Shown: piece by piece, positions 42,227 through 54,579 of the stretch
Layout: the number at the start of each line of letters is the position of its first letter
Numbering within the stretch: the first letter of the stretch is position 1
Assembly: GCA_963575745.1 (NCBI GenBank)
Contig: CAUYUJ010020586.1
Location: 1-64,000, forward strand
DNA: 64,000 bases
Origin: Prorocentrum cordatum
Taxonomy: Eukaryota; Sar; Dinophyceae; Prorocentrales; Prorocentraceae
Reading direction: 5' to 3'
Notes under the pieces: generated by a model
Told to the model about the DNA's origin: nothing
What the model saw: only the letters and a program-made list of their open reading frames with translations
Databases searched by the model: none
Program-made: the position numbers and the translations under genes

Positions 42227-42330
42227 CAATGTTCTTAGAACATAAACTCGATGTCTTAAAACAAGACAATCCCAGCAAGGCATGTTCTAAGGACATCTCG
42301 TGGAAACCACAAACGGTTCTTAGAACATTG
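42227..42330. mobile_element. Hairpin MITE-like element (104 bp)
   Basis: Ends CAATGTTCTTAGAAC and its near complement GTTCTTAGAACATTG; inner words CGATGTCTTAAAACA and TGTTCTAAGGACATCTCG also pair, so the whole segment can fold into a long imperfect hairpin. It follows the module TGGATGGGCTGGTGGGGATA then CGCGAAGCGT at 42195-42222, which recurs in reverse at about 5915-5948. Confidence 0.6.
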
Positions 42331-42508
42331 TTTGGTAGATCTATGGGCACGCCAGGACGCTTCGCCACTGCTTGACAGGGGGCTGCCATGGTCGGCTGGG
42401 TTCCCAAGGTCCAGAAGCCCAGCGCGGCCCTGACGACCCAGGGGGCCCATGGGCTCGCGCGGCGCACTGGGCCCATGCGCATTGCGGCGCCCGTGTGGCC
42501 CAAGACAC

Positions 42509-42840
42509 CTTTCTGAAGATCGCCTCAAGAGGGGCCCAAGAGGGCCTCCGAATGACCCAAGAGGCCTCTAAGACGGCCCAAGAGGCCCCCAAGACGGCTC
42601 CAAGAGGGTGACCAGACGGGGGGCCCGACCAGACATGTCGACCGCCGCTCGGCCCCGAGAGGCTCCCAGGAGCCCCAAGAGTCCTCTCAAGAGGCCCCAG
42701 GCGGCCCCCAGGAGGCCCCCGGGAAGCCCAAAGAGGCCCCCAAGAGGCTCCAGCAAGGCATCCATGGGGCCTCCGAAAGGCTCCCAAACTGCCTCCCATA
42801 GTTTCCCCAGAGAACTCCGAAGACACCCCAAGATACATCC
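42509..42840 (+). repeat. Decamer repeat block
   Basis: CCAAGAGGCCTC/CCCAAGAGGCCCC words, as at 28318. Confidence 0.65.
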
Positions 42841-42844
42841 ATGA

Positions 42845-43140
42845 AGACTCTGACCCATGTCAGTGTCGCCGTCATCGTCGTCGCCGCCGCCGTCGTCGTC
42901 GTCCCCCTCCAGGGTCCGCGGCACTGGCCTTAAGGCCTTCGCAATATCGTCTCAGACGAGCACCATCCTGTTCCTCCTCCACATGTTCCTCCTACTCAGT
43001 CTCTCCAACTCCTTCTCCCTTTCGAGCACTTTTCGTGACTGATCATCGGGGCCGTGGGCTCAGAAATGGCCAGGCTGATGTTCTTGCGGCCCGCCAGCAC
43101 GTCGTCCACCACTAGATCCTTGGTGATGAAGGATGCAGGA
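42845..43140 (-). pseudogene. Degenerate coding remnant
   Basis: The minus strand shows, over different frames, FITKDLVVDDVLAGRKNISL then AISEPTAPMI, followed by VLEREKELERLSRRNMWRRN and a DDIAKAL segment ending in Asp/Gly repeats. The mixed residues and helical charged pattern look like former exon sequence, but two frame changes and a stop are required. Function unknown; no companion exon found nearby. Confidence 0.3.
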
Positions 43141-44220
43141 GAAATGGGGGCACAAGAAGAACCTGGAGGAGGATCGTGAGGAAGGTGAGGGAGATGAGAG
43201 GCGGAGGACAACTAAGAAGGGGAGGAGAGGGGTCGCGAGAGCGAAAATATCTACAATACCCCGCGACGTGCTGGAGTGCTGGGGTGAGGTCCCGTCGTTC
43301 ATGCGGCGCCCGTGCCCAGGAGCCATGGGCCTATCGAGGACGGACACTGACATCGGTGTGACAAATTACCGACCTCGCGCTGCCAATATGCCGACGACGT
43401 GTTGCGGACGTGTGGAATTGCCGTGAGGAGCCGTTTGCAGCTATCGCTTTTCGGATGCGACAGTATGGCACGCGACAACAAGGACAACGGACAACGCGTT
43501 AGCAACAGTTACATGGCGCGGTACGCAACATCGACGCATGACCCCGCACTATGCTGGAGAACACTCCATCGAATCGTTCCCGCGCACCATGATATCCCAG
43601 CGTGCTGGTGGTGTGCAAAGCAGGGGATGACGACATATCCCTCTCTGTGCCGCATTCATCACCTATACATGCATTCACACTATATAGTATCCCCTTGTAA
43701 CACTGGCATGTCTGCCTCCTCCAATTGTACTCCCTACGTTTAACGCCTCTACTACCTCCTCAGCTATCTCTACTCTCTGCTCTGCACTCGCTGCTGTTGG
43801 ATGTACATGCTGCACCCTGCTCCGCTCGCTCTTTTACATCGCCCCCCCCCCCCCCGCAGTTGCGGATAGGAGTGAAGGGGCGGGGGGGTCGTGGACATCC
43901 TGCGAGGCTCGACTGCGAATGTGACGAGGTCCGCCGCAAGTGCCGACGCTTAACACATTGCCCAGCGAGCCAACCGCAATCGCCGAACTCGTTGACACAA
44001 TGTGGGCTGGTCACGGGTGGGTCGCGGGTGGATCGACGAGTAGGTCGCGGGTGAATCGCGAGCGGGACGACGACGTCAAAACAGCAACAAGGATCCGCGT
44101 CACGGAATCACTCTGCTGCAGCGCACCCACGGGCGATGCAAGACCCTTCGGCCCTCTCGTTCCGACATGTCGTCTTCACCCTCTGCCCTCTGCACTCTGA
44201 TGTCGATCATCTGCTCCCTC
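43141..44220. other. No supportable gene
   Basis: Short frames only. A 13-base C run sits at about 43843-43855. Nothing recognised. Confidence 0.5.
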
Positions 44221-44224
44221 TCAT

Positions 44225-45060
44225 CCCGCCGGCCCTTTTGGGCGTACATGGGTTCGGTGATCCATCCCTCTCCTCCCCCCTTCGGGGAGGGGTCCCTCCC
44301 CCCTCCCCTGGGCCTAGACGGACGAGGCCCCGAACCTTAGCAGCGCCCAAGGAGGTCCCAGATTGCCTGATATTCTCCAAGGTGCTAGGAGGCCTCACGA
44401 CCGCCACAAGGCAGCTCCAAGTGGGCACGGAGTCTCCCAAGGGCGCCCACGAAAGGCCAACAAGCGCTTACAAAAAAAACCAAACGAGGTGTCCCTTCTC
44501 GCCGTTTCACTTCCAACATGGTTTCTGAGGCCTCAGTATGGCTCCAGGGCCGCCCAAGAGAGACCCAAGGGGGATCCAGGATGGCATGGCTCCAAAACGG
44601 CCCCGAGAGCGCCCAAGTGCGCCCCAAAAGCGTCTCAAGAGAGCACCAAGAGGAGATCGAGGCTTCGGGCTTTAACAGTGTGGGGGGGGGGGAAATTGTT
44701 GGCGCCTCTTGTCATCGGGTGAACTCCCATACGACCCCCAGAGGGCTCCCATGGCCTCAACAGATCTCCAAAGGCTTCCACACTGGTACGGGCGAGCCCC
44801 GAAAAGGCACCAGCTGAGCCTCCAAGAGGCCGCCTCCCGAGATATCTGCAGCTGCAATGTCGGTTTACAGTGGAGGCCAGTCCACAAGAAACCTTCCACA
44901 AGAAACCCAACCCTGAGACCCCAGGACGTCCATGGACGTCCAGGACCCCAGGCGCTTTCAACAGCAAAAGGACCGAAACCCAAGAAACCCAGGGCACCCT
45001 GGAGGCAAGCAGGGTGTCTCTTGGCATACACCTCCACTGTACACTTCCCCGATCAAGGCA
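44225..45060 (+). repeat. Composite hairpin/decamer dispersed element
   Basis: CCCGCCGGCCCTTTTGGGCG at about 44225; hairpin GGGGAGGG-GT-CCCTCCCC at 44284-44301; CCTGGGCCTAGACG; decamers; T-rich block at 44480-44515 (CTTCTCGCCGTTTCACTTCC); tail near 44690; ends with TTCCCCGATCAAGGCAACTC at about 45045-45064. Confidence 0.65.
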
Positions 45061-45064
45061 ACTC

Positions 45065-46230
45065 TTGGCGGCGAGCAAGGGGGGGAATGAGCAGGGGCGG
45101 CCCTTCCCGGAAAGCTCGGGACCCCCGGCTATCTGGGGGAAGTGTTCTGAGCCTTCCTCGACAAAGACAGCGAGCACCTCTCAGGAGGCGTGAGGGCTTC
45201 CGAACGAGAAGTCCCGCCGCCTTCTGAGTGGCCACGTCCTTCTCATTTCCTCCCCCACCTCGCTCGCCACCGAAACTCGCCTTGGCATTATTTCTGCACA
45301 GGCTGTCAGGAGTACGTGCGCGACGCGTCAACACGGCAGGGGGCCCTCGGCAGCCTCGAGAGCTTTGGAGGATCGGCTGGTCAAATTACCAGACAGCCTC
45401 GAATCGGCGGCGAGCGAGGGGGGAAGTGAAAAGGAGAAGGCCTCATCAGGAGACGGCGGAACCTCCCAGAAGGCCCCCCAGCCTTCCGAGAGCTGTCCTG
45501 TGTCTTCGGGGAAGACTCAGAGAACTTCTCAGAGGACGCCTTCTGAGGAAGCCTTCTCCGTCCGAGGGAGCCTTCTCCTTCTGAGGAAGCCTCCTCCGAA
45601 CCTTCTGAGGAGGCCTTCTCCTTCTCCCCCCCCCCCGGGCGCGCCGCCGATTGAAGGAGAGGGGGCGCGGGGGCTCGCTTCTCCCCGCCGACCCCTGGGC
45701 GAACCAAGTCTGGGGCCCCGGACTCTTGGGCGGCGCCCAAGAAGGTCCCAGAGTGCCCCACGATGGCGCCGTGGTGGTCCGAGATGCTCCAGTCGTGCCA
45801 CCAAGATGGCACGCGATGGCTCGATATGGCTGCCAAGATGCCTCCAAGAAGCCCCACTGCCGTCCCAAGACGGCTCCGAGTGGCCAATGATTCTTCCAAC
45901 GAGGAATTCAAAAAAACGCTCGTCTTCTCGCCTTTTCGCATCGTCAGGCCTTCTGCCTCAAGATGGCTCCAATACGGCCCAAGAGAGCTCCAACAAGGAC
46001 CAGTAAGGGCTCTCACACGGCTCCAAGGGCGCCCCAGAATCGCCCAGATGGCGCCCCGAGAGGCGATGTTGAGGGCCCCGACGCGGGGTCCTAAAAAAGC
46101 GCTACCCCCTTCTGTGATTGATGGCCTTCATGATCACCCCAAGAAGGATCCCAAGGGGGCTCCAGGTGAGCCCCAAGCACATCCAACATGGCCCCACGGC
46201 AGCTTCCAGATGCTCCCCGAGGTCCCTGAC
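45065..46230 (+). repeat. CCTTCTGAGG repeats, then a composite element lacking the hairpin
   Basis: 45450-45640 has degenerate CCTTCTGAGGAAG words. 45720-46200 has decamers, the T-rich block at about 45910-45945 (TCGTCTTCTCGCCTTTTCGC) and the tail block at about 46058-46110. No hairpin module. No gene seen. Confidence 0.55.
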
Positions 46231-46561
46231 TTTACCACTGCTGGTCTCCATGCTTCGCTACTGCTTGCCGATGCCCCCTCATCTATACAAAGAAGCAAGT
46301 GGCACGCGTGCCCTGGCTCTTCCACCACGGAGCTGCGAGGGACAGGAGCCGTTCGCTTCCTTCCTCCAGGACTTTCCTTCTGTGGCCGGGGGGGAGGACG
46401 AACGACGAGCGAACGAACGAATGACGACGAAAGTTAAGAGGTCTGAGCTCTAGAACACAGCGGTGTCAAATAATAATTCCTGGATGGGCTGGTGCTTGGT
46501 GTCAACCGTGAGAGCGGCCGCTACATTGTTCGAGTAACCGATGGGCCGTGCCTACCGTTGG

Positions 46562-46725
46562 GTCGGGCATGTCCCCCTACAGGCGGATTTTGGACGAAAA
46601 TGAAACATACCCCCAAAATGCTCAAGAGTAGCCAAAACATACCAACAGAAATACAAAAAAAATAGTCCAGAGGGCTATGTTTTGAGTATGTTTGACTGTT
46701 CCTCCTGTAGAGGGATAGGCCCGAC
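46562..46725. mobile_element. MITE-like element with about 26-bp inverted ends (164 bp)
   Basis: Left end GTCGGGCATGTCCCCCTACA plus GGCGGA; the right end, reverse complemented, matches at 22 of 26 positions. The interior AAACATAC...CAAAA words also pair. AT-richer than its surroundings; no coding capacity. Confidence 0.6.
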
Positions 46726-46729
46726 TTAA

Positions 46730-48290
46730 GCCTACCGCAGCCTACCGCCGACCACTGATTTGGGGCCAGTCCCTCCGTATGGGGCGCGCTTGCTCGCTCG
46801 TTCGCTCGATGGGCCGCGCCAGAGCTCCTGGCACGCTGGGAGACGTGGAAAAGAAGAGGGCGGCCGCAGGGGAGGAACGAAGGGGGAGCAGGGGAACGAA
46901 CAATGACACAAACACAAAAGCTTGGAGACCCGCGCGGATTTCTTTGGCGGCGCCTCCGGCGCCGCCCTTGGCGCGCTGTGCGCGCCAGGGAGGGGAGTCC
47001 AGCGCCGATCCGAGAAATCCGCGCGGACCTCCGAGTTTTTCTATGTTTATGTCAGCGTTCGTTCCCCCAGGGAGGTCTCAAACATAGACCATCTACGCAA
47101 CAAGGAGCGCGCAGGCAGCTTCAGGCACCGGGCTGGTGTGGATCCCGCGAGGCGGCAAGAATTGCCCGCCATTCATGGCGAGCTGAGGCAGCGGGAAAAC
47201 GCGCACGCTGCTAAGCCTGAGACGTGCCGAACCATTGCGGTAGTGAGGGGGCATGAAATCAACGGGTGCTCAATGCTTTCAGTATGTCGCGGGTTATCCT
47301 GGGGAGCCCCAGGGCTACCCCACACTTGCATCGGCAAAAGGCATGTCACGAGCTCTCAGGACATGCCACCAACTCTTTGTTTGCATGCCATGCCTTTCCA
47401 CCAGAGCTACCGAGAGCCACGAGAGGAGGCAATGCAAATCACTGGAACAAAACTTGCCAACCGTGGCGAGTTCAAGCAGCCCAGCACAGCGACCATAGCG
47501 AGACTATTGCGCAGCAAGACATTTGCTCTGACAACATGAGCGCCCAAAGGACGGACACATCATGCGCTGCGAGCTGCGGCGGGCCAGAAGCGCAAGCATT
47601 TCCCTCCTCTTCCTCCTTATCCCTCCTCCTCACCCTCCCCCTCCTCCTCCACGAGGAGCGAAAAGGCGCTCCCTACTTTGCGCCGAAAGACAAAAACACA
47701 AATTATTATCCTGGCGCGCGGAGCGCGCACGTGCGCACGGGAAAGCAACCGTTGCGCCTTCCCAGGTGGGGGGGAGAGAGGAAGAGAAGGCGGAGGTCTG
47801 ACGCTCGAACCTCCTCTCGGAGGTTCAACGACAAGGTCCTGAGGGATGTGGCTTCAAGGACGCGGAACCTCAGACAGTGCAGATTCACCCTTGGACCCCT
47901 TCCTATCCTTAGGACCTCATCCCTCGGGGCCCGATCTTTGAACCACCGATCCTCAGCGATTCGGTGATGCAGACAGTGTCGAGCGATCGCCCCGATGCCC
48001 TCGAACCCTCCCGCCGGTCGGTGGAGGGGCGCATGAATGAAAAGCAAAAGGTAATGCGAAGGAACATGACCAGACAGAGACAGAGGCCCGGTCAAACCAC
48101 ATGGGTTGACCCGTAAACGGGCGACGCTACAGTGCAGTCGCCTGAACGCGCACGCGCGCAACGGAGCAATCGCTGTGCCTCTGAGGGGGAGGAAAGGAGA
48201 GAGGAGGAGAGCGGGGGCAATCATGGACCACCGATCCTCCTCCGGGGGAAACCCGAAGGTGACTGGACCGCTACTCCCCAGACCTCTCCT
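46730..48290. other. No supportable gene
   Basis: Short GC-rich frames only; a TCC patch at 47610-47655. Nothing recognised. Confidence 0.5.
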
Positions 48291-48291
48291 G

Positions 48292-48540
48292 AGGTGCGTT
48301 CTGACCATCATCTCGAGGCGAATCCAGCAGTGGCGACGGGGGCCCCCCAAGGAGGCCCCCAAAAAGGCAAAAACGAGGGCTGGGTAGCGGTGTGGGTACC
48401 TGTTCCTCCTCCTCCTCCTCCTCCTCCTCCTCCTCCTCCTCCTCCTCCTCCTCACCCCTCCTCCTCCTCCTCCTCCTCCTCCTCCTCCTCCTCCTCCCTC
48501 CTCCTCTCCTCCTCCTCTCTCCTCTCCTCACTCCTCCTCT
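48292..48540 (+). mobile_element. SINE-like repeat with (TCC)n tail, copy 2
   Basis: Head GAGGTGCGTTCTGACCATCA, then TCGAGGCGAATCCAGCAGTG and GCGACGGGGGCC; the body matches 35152-35275, then a 150-bp TCC tail from about 48400. Confidence 0.55.
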
Positions 48541-48704
48541 CCTCGTCCGCTCCGCCCGGAGGGGCGCAGCCCTCGCGCGCGAGGCCACCACTCTACGCGG
48601 CGCAGTGTTCCAAGCCGCCCCCCCCGAGCGAGGCCCGCCCCCCCCCCCCCCCTGCAGCGACCGCCGGGTCGCCGCCTCACCGACCGGCCACGGACTGGGA
48701 GAGC

Positions 48705-48895
48705 TGCGCCCCCGACAATCAACACAGAGGGTGACTGCGCCAGATAGATGGCGGCGGATAGTCAACACTTTTGCGTCGGCGGATAGGCAGAGGGTGACTG
48801 CGCCGGATAGACGGCGGCGCCGGTGACTGTGCCCCCGACAATCAACACTTTTGCGTCGGCGGATAGGCAGAGGGCGACTGCGCCGGCGATGAGAG
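48705..48895. repeat. About 82-bp tandem repeat, two to three units
   Basis: ATCAACACTTTTGCGTCGGC then GGATAGGCAGAGGG and GACTGCGCCGG occur at about 48757 and 48839, with a shortened unit before. Confidence 0.75.
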
Positions 48896-49036
48896 GCCGA
48901 AACGGGGATGCCGCTGGAGCGAAGTGTGCCACCGTGCAGGAGGAGGAGCGAGGGGAGGACGCGGCCGAAGGAGACCCAGGACGGGGCGGGCGGCTCAGGG
49001 GTCAGATCGCTCCCCGAGCGTGTGGCCGACAGTCAC

Positions 49037-49419
49037 GGAGGAGGAGGAGGAGGAGGAGGAGGAGGAGGAGAAGGAGGAGGAGGGAAGAGGGAGGAGGAGG
49101 AGGAGGAGGAGGAGGAGGAGGAGGAGGAGAAGAGGGAGGAGGAGGAGGAGGAGGAGGAGGGAGGAGGGAGGAGGGGAGGAGGGAGGAGGGAGGAGGGAGA
49201 GGAGGAGGAGGAGGAGGAGGAGGAGGAGGAGGAGGAGGAGGAGGAGGAAGAGGAGGAGGAGAGAGGAGGAGGGGGGGAGGAGAGGGGTAATAGAGGAGAA
49301 GGAGGAGGCGGGGGAGGAGGAGGAGGAGGAAGGAGGAGGAGATGCGGAGGGGAGGAGGAGGAGGAGGAGAGGAGGAGGGGAGGAGGGAGGAGGAGAAGGA
49401 GGAGGAGGAGGAGGAGGAG
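49037..49419. repeat. (GGA)n array at the LINE-A 3' end
   Basis: About 380 bp of GGA with GA/GGG interruptions. In LINE-A orientation it is a TCC array starting directly after CCCATTG-C at 49420. Confidence 0.95.
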
Positions 49420-49513
49420 CAATGGGCAATGGCCGAGGGCGCAGAGGGGAATCCCGACTGGGCCTCGGAGCGAAAGGAAAGGGCGCAGGCACGCGCCCGA
49501 GGTGGGGCCACAG

Positions 49514-52500
49514 CTAGTCCGAGTCCCCAGACTCGGGCTGTTGCTGGGGCGCAGAGGCCGAGGGGGAGGGGGGAGCCGTGGGCGCGGGCCTGCGCTGCCC
49601 CTCGGCAGAGGCCTGCGGCGCCGTGCTCCGCCGCTCCTCCTCCTCGACACCACGACCGACACCGCCCCCCCCGTCCGCCACCCCCGTCCCGACGTAAGCC
49701 AGCGAGCGCAACGCGGCCTCAGGGGCAATCGGGGCTAGGAGCAGCGGGCCGATCGCCTCTCCCGTCTTGGGGTGGCGGCCACGCTGGGCCTGTTGCAACA
49801 TTTTCTGGACTCTCTCCCCCCGCGTCCCACACGCCCCCGCTCCCGACCGAACTCCCTCATCCTTGACAAGGCAGGCTCGCGTGAGGCCCACTGAGAGCCT
49901 CTGCGGTCGCACTGTGTGGGCCCCACAGCGCGTGCAAATCAGCACTCGATCACAAACCTGGATCAGGTGTCCAGGGCCGACAACCTGGGGATCACACAAG
50001 CGGGAGGCGAGGGACTTCAAGGAAGACGGGGTCGAGGCCTGGCGCCAACAAGCCTTGCACCCAATAGCGCCCGCAGGAAACAGGGCAAACGCGTGGGTGG
50101 TCGGCTTTCGTCGACGTGGGGCTCTAGGGGCGGGCGGTAGCGGCCGATAGACGACGGGCGACGCCAAAGAGGCCACTCTATGGGCAGCGAACGCCAGACA
50201 ACGCATCCGCTGCTTGGCCTGCTCCATCTCAAACTTATGTGCACGGATGACCGAGGATGAGCCCGACAGCTCAAGCGCGGCCATCTTCGCGAAACAATCG
50301 GCCCACATATTACCGAACAAATTCTCCAAGGGTTCGCCCGAGGAACAGCACGACGCAATGCCCTCATCCACAGACCTGTGAGAACGAGTCCAGGAAAACC
50401 GGGGCAAACGATCCAGATCACTTTCGTACAGAGCGTGCAGTCGCCTCCAGACGCTAGCATGAGGTGCTGTAGGTCGAGCATGCCTGCCAAACCACAACTC
50501 CCCTTCTTGCGCCAGAGCTAAGTGATCCGTGACAAACACAGACGGCCTGGACGCCAATTCGAGGCCTCGGAGAGCGGCAAACCTTTCGGCCCTGGGCACG
50601 GTCTGAATAGGGCCTCCGAGGCCTCCAAAGATAGCCTTGAACGGCAAAAGATTCGGCGTGAGGGCCACCACCGCCCAACCACACCGCCTGGCCTCAAGGA
50701 AATCACTATCGAAACAAGACCCGTCTCCGAAAACTTTGGACGGCCACGGGGCATCGCGGGCCCCCCACTCTTTGACAGGCAGCAGGCTGGGCTCAGGAGG
50801 CCGAAACTCAGGGCGCATCGGCAGCGCGTAGAGCAGGTCGACCGTGGCGAGGTCCCACTCGGCGCCAGCACCCGTCTGGCCCTGCTCCCAGATGTCTTTC
50901 CTGACCTGCAGCACGTCGTCAGGGCATGGGCCCTGCTCCTCGCCCTCCTGCGCCTCGTGCACCGAGCAGAAGAACATCTCGTGCTCGAGGTCCGCAGGCG
51001 AGTGACCGCAGAAACCACATACAGCATTGTCCGTGTAACCCGCCTCGCACCTACGAGCGGGCGTCCACATGCCATCTGACTGGAGCTTGGCCAACGCACC
51101 TCGCAACCCGCTTGAAAGCCTCTGCAGATGACCACGACGGAGGGCTCGCATCCAGATATGCCGTCGGCTACCGTCAGGCTGCCGAGCAGGGGCACCAGGC
51201 AGGTGGTCCGAAATACGATGGCTTTGCCAGCGCTCGAGGCTCAGGTACATGTAGTGCAGCACTTCGCTGGGGCTGACCCTGAGCAAGTCGATGCCAACGC
51301 CCGTGTCGTCCACGAGGACCGTGGCACTGGCCATGTCCCACCCGACCCTGCGCAGAGTCAGCCAGAGGGCCGAGATCGGACCTCGAGCGCTGGCCCAAGT
51401 GACCGCGCCGCGAGCAGCCTCGAACTGGTCCTTCAGCGCCACCCAGGCCCTCTGCAACCTGGCGAGAGAGCCGCACGCTGCCCACACCCAGACCGAGTAC
51501 TGCTGCAACAGGCTGCAGGTGGCATGGTAGATCGGGTCGAAATTGCGCTGCTTCTGAACCGCCAGGTACAGAGTAAGAGAGCCGCTGCCACTGAAGCCAC
51601 AGAAACTGCCAGCAACACTGCGCATCTGCTTCAGCTCGCCGTCGTTGATGCCGCTGACCGCCGCTCCGTGGCCGACCGACGGCAGCGCACCCGTAGTCCA
51701 AAGGCGCGCCGAGCGCCAACGTCCAGCACCCTTCTGCAACGCCTTCAGCCGAGGGCGCCGAGCATCCATCTTCTTGAGGCGGTCCTTCTGGACATTGCGC
51801 ACGGCAGCACTGGCGGCGAGGTCGTGGCCCAGGTAGCGCATGTGACGCTTGCCTCCAATCTTGAGCATCTTGGCAAACTGGCGGAAATGATACTTCGACT
51901 GCCGCGTGACTGCCAGGTGCCCAGACTTGTCCAGCTGCAGCAGAAGACCGAGTGGTTTGACCGCCTCGCAGAACACTCGCGTGGCGGACGCCAGCATGCG
52001 GGCACCTCGGGCATCGGCACCCGTCCAGGACAGCGCCACGTCGTCCACCAAGCCACGTGGTCGGACCTCAGGCGCGATCCGAGCAATCATGCGTAGGGCA
52101 CGTGTCAACAGTACCATCAGCAGCGTCGTGGCATGAGTGCACCCAGCCAGGATGCCCTGGCAGGCCTGCTTCGCCTCCGAGAAAGAGTTGTAAGCGAAGA
52201 TCGTGCGCTCCTGCTGGTAGAGCAGCACGAGCATGTACGCCAGCCTCATGGGATACTGGTTGGCCCTGCACTCATCGAGCAGCGCCTGGTGCCGAACCAT
52301 CTCGTAGCACTTGAGCATGTCCAGCAGCACGATCAGGGCGTGGTCGCCCGTGAGGTGGGCCGTCTCCTTCTCGAGGGCCAGGTCGAAGGCAGCATCAGTG
52401 GACGACCTGCCCCCCGTGTGCCCCCAGAACTCCTCGCTGGCGTTGTCCACCTCCCACTGGGCAGACACAGGCCGACGGGCCCTCCCCCACACTCGAATGA

Positions 52501-54530
52501 GCGTGTTGAGGAGAGCGACCAGGCGCTCCCCTCCTCCAGGCTTGGGTAGGCGAACGAGCTTCGTCATGAACCGAGACTGGGGCCAGATGGGCAACTGCTC
52601 GCACCGACAGAACAGGGCGGCCATCGCATCCAGGGCAGCATCGGATAGGTGGCCCAGCGCCCGCGGGACGATCTTAACTTGCCCCGTACCCGTTGTCCAG
52701 CTGAAGGCGCGAATAGCCCGACGAAGGTCACTTCCACTGAGTGGCGGCAGCTGGTCCCACTCCTGGTGGTCGCTGGGCAGCGCGATCAGCCCGTCATCGT
52801 GCCTCTGCCAGTACTGGCACCAGTGCTGCACCTTGCGATCGGCCAGCTGGTACGCACGTTGGACCCCTGCGCCGTAGTCGACTACCTCCTGGAGCGCCAG
52901 CGGCTTGGAACACTTGTGTGCTCGGCTGGCGCCCCCCTCGAACGACGCCTCGGCCCACGCATGCCAACTGGCGGCTACCTTCCTCTCGTGCGCCCGCTGC
53001 ATACCATCTGCTTTGACAATGATGCGCTCGACCTGCTGGTCGAAGTCCTCCTGTGCGAACGCCAGGAGCCCACATGCGAAGAAATCGACAACCAACTTGT
53101 CAAGGTGCGGCCAGACATCAGAGCGAGCTGCAATCCTTCTCAAGAAACACTGAAATTCGAAGATGTGCCTCGCCGTCTTGTCGCACAGCTTGCTGCAGTA
53201 CTCCCTCCTCGGGGGGCGTTCACCAGTATCGGGCGCCTGCTGTACGCCCACGGCGGCGGCAGTTCCCCTTCCGTTATCCCCCATTGGGGGGCCTCTGGCA
53301 ACAGTGGCGGGTGCCAGGGGTGGAGAGGGGGCCGCTGGGGAGGACGCCGAAGGGGACCAGGACGCCGATCCAGCCGCAGCCGCCGCCGCGCCACGGGGCA
53401 CCTCCGCCGACGTAGCAGCCGTAGCCGTGGGTGCCGAAGGTGCCACCGTTCCAGAGCATCCCAGACCAGGCAACACGAAAGTAGGAGGGTCTGACAGCTT
53501 CATGATGGACGATACGAGAGCAGTACGTACACGTCGAAACTGCCGCGCCCAGCGCGCTGCTGCCAGCCACGCTGCGACGTCGGGCGCCTTCCTCTTCCAA
53601 GACTGTCTCTCGTCGGGGTCGAACCTAATCCACTCGAACATGGGCGCCGTCGGCTTGGACGTAAACTTCGTGGCCTGCGGCCCGACAACATCGCGCCGCC
53701 CCTGCAGCTCGAACTCGATGCCGAGCAGCAGCTGGTCCCACACGTCCGCCAGCTGCTCTGGCGAGGTCGCCTGCCTAGCCTGGTCGAGGAACGGGTCCCA
53801 GTCTGGTGGCGGCCTGGCGCAGCCGATCTTCGGCGCCTTGGTGAAGCCCTTGGACTGCACCAGCTGTCGCGTCCACATCACCTGCGGCTGGGCGGACAGC
53901 GTGACCGTGACAGGCAGGTGCGGCCACGTGTCTGCCTCGCCGACTGCAGGATGGCCAATCCTCGGCATGACCTGGCACGCCACGAAAAAGAAGTCGATCG
54001 TGCGCCCAGGGAGGGCCTGGATGCAAGTTGGCACCGACGGCACCACCGTCACGCCATTGACGGAGTGCAGCCACGACAGCGGGCCCATCTGCTTGAGCTC
54101 CATGTTGACATCCCCGCCCACGATCCACGGCATCTGCATCGAGGTTCTCTGGCGACAGCAGCTCGTCAACCCGCATGTACAGAGAGATCATGACGAATCC
54201 TCCCTTGCCGCCGCAGTTGACATGCGCCGCCACCATGCGCCCTGGCTCCAAGGTCGGCCCCTCCAGCGCAGGGGGCGCTGTGATGAGCACCCGTCTCGGC
54301 ACCAGGACCGCCACGCCACCCTGACTGCCAGAGCCATGTCCTGGAAGCGCCGCCTCCCAGACGCCGTGGTAGGCCTCGGCGAGCGCGTCCTGCTGGGCCC
54401 TTGCCAGGGCCCCAGGCGGTGCATGATGCTCCTGCACAGCGACGCACATGCTGGAACAGTTGGCCAGGTAGCCGATCAGGGGGCCGCCTGACGAGACATT
54501 GATAGTGGTTACGCCGATGGAGTTAGCCAT
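49514..54530 (-). CDS. LINE-A ORF2: AP endonuclease, reverse transcriptase, RNase H (one frameshift)
   Basis: About 1,670 codons from ATG at 54530. Endonuclease: GVTTINVSSGG, VAVQEHH, GGVAVLVPRR, then a frame change near 54130-54150, VGGDVNMEL, TIDFFFV and WPHLPV. RT: RLPKPGGGERLVALLNT, motif A VLLDMLKCYEMV, motif B GILAGCTHATTL, motif C GLVDDVALSW. Zinc finger: CGFCGHSPADLEHEMFFC (C-x2-C-x8-H-x4-C). RNase H: KVFGDGSCFD, RAERFAALRGLEL, VFVTDHLALAQ, SWTRSHRSVDEG, MWADCFAKMA, so the acidic residues are present. The C-terminal tail has CKACW and CTRCG Cys pairs and ends QQQPESGDSD. Expected role: nick target DNA, copy the RNA, remove the RNA strand. The frameshift could be a real lesion or a sequence error. 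Reading starts 49 nt after ORF1, so internal initiation or re-initiation is implied. Confidence 0.85.
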
Positions 54531-54579
54531 TGCGATGGACGAGAAACACAGCCACAGCAGTACACGTAAGGCAAGGGCC

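Noticed and set aside
48823-49492. Glu/Gly/Arg- or Ser/Pro/Leu-rich proteins over GGA arrays
   Set aside because: Every frame is a direct translation of GGA or TCC. The same holds for 3012-3890, 14534-14853, 35132-35628, 38161-38360 and 39876-40555.
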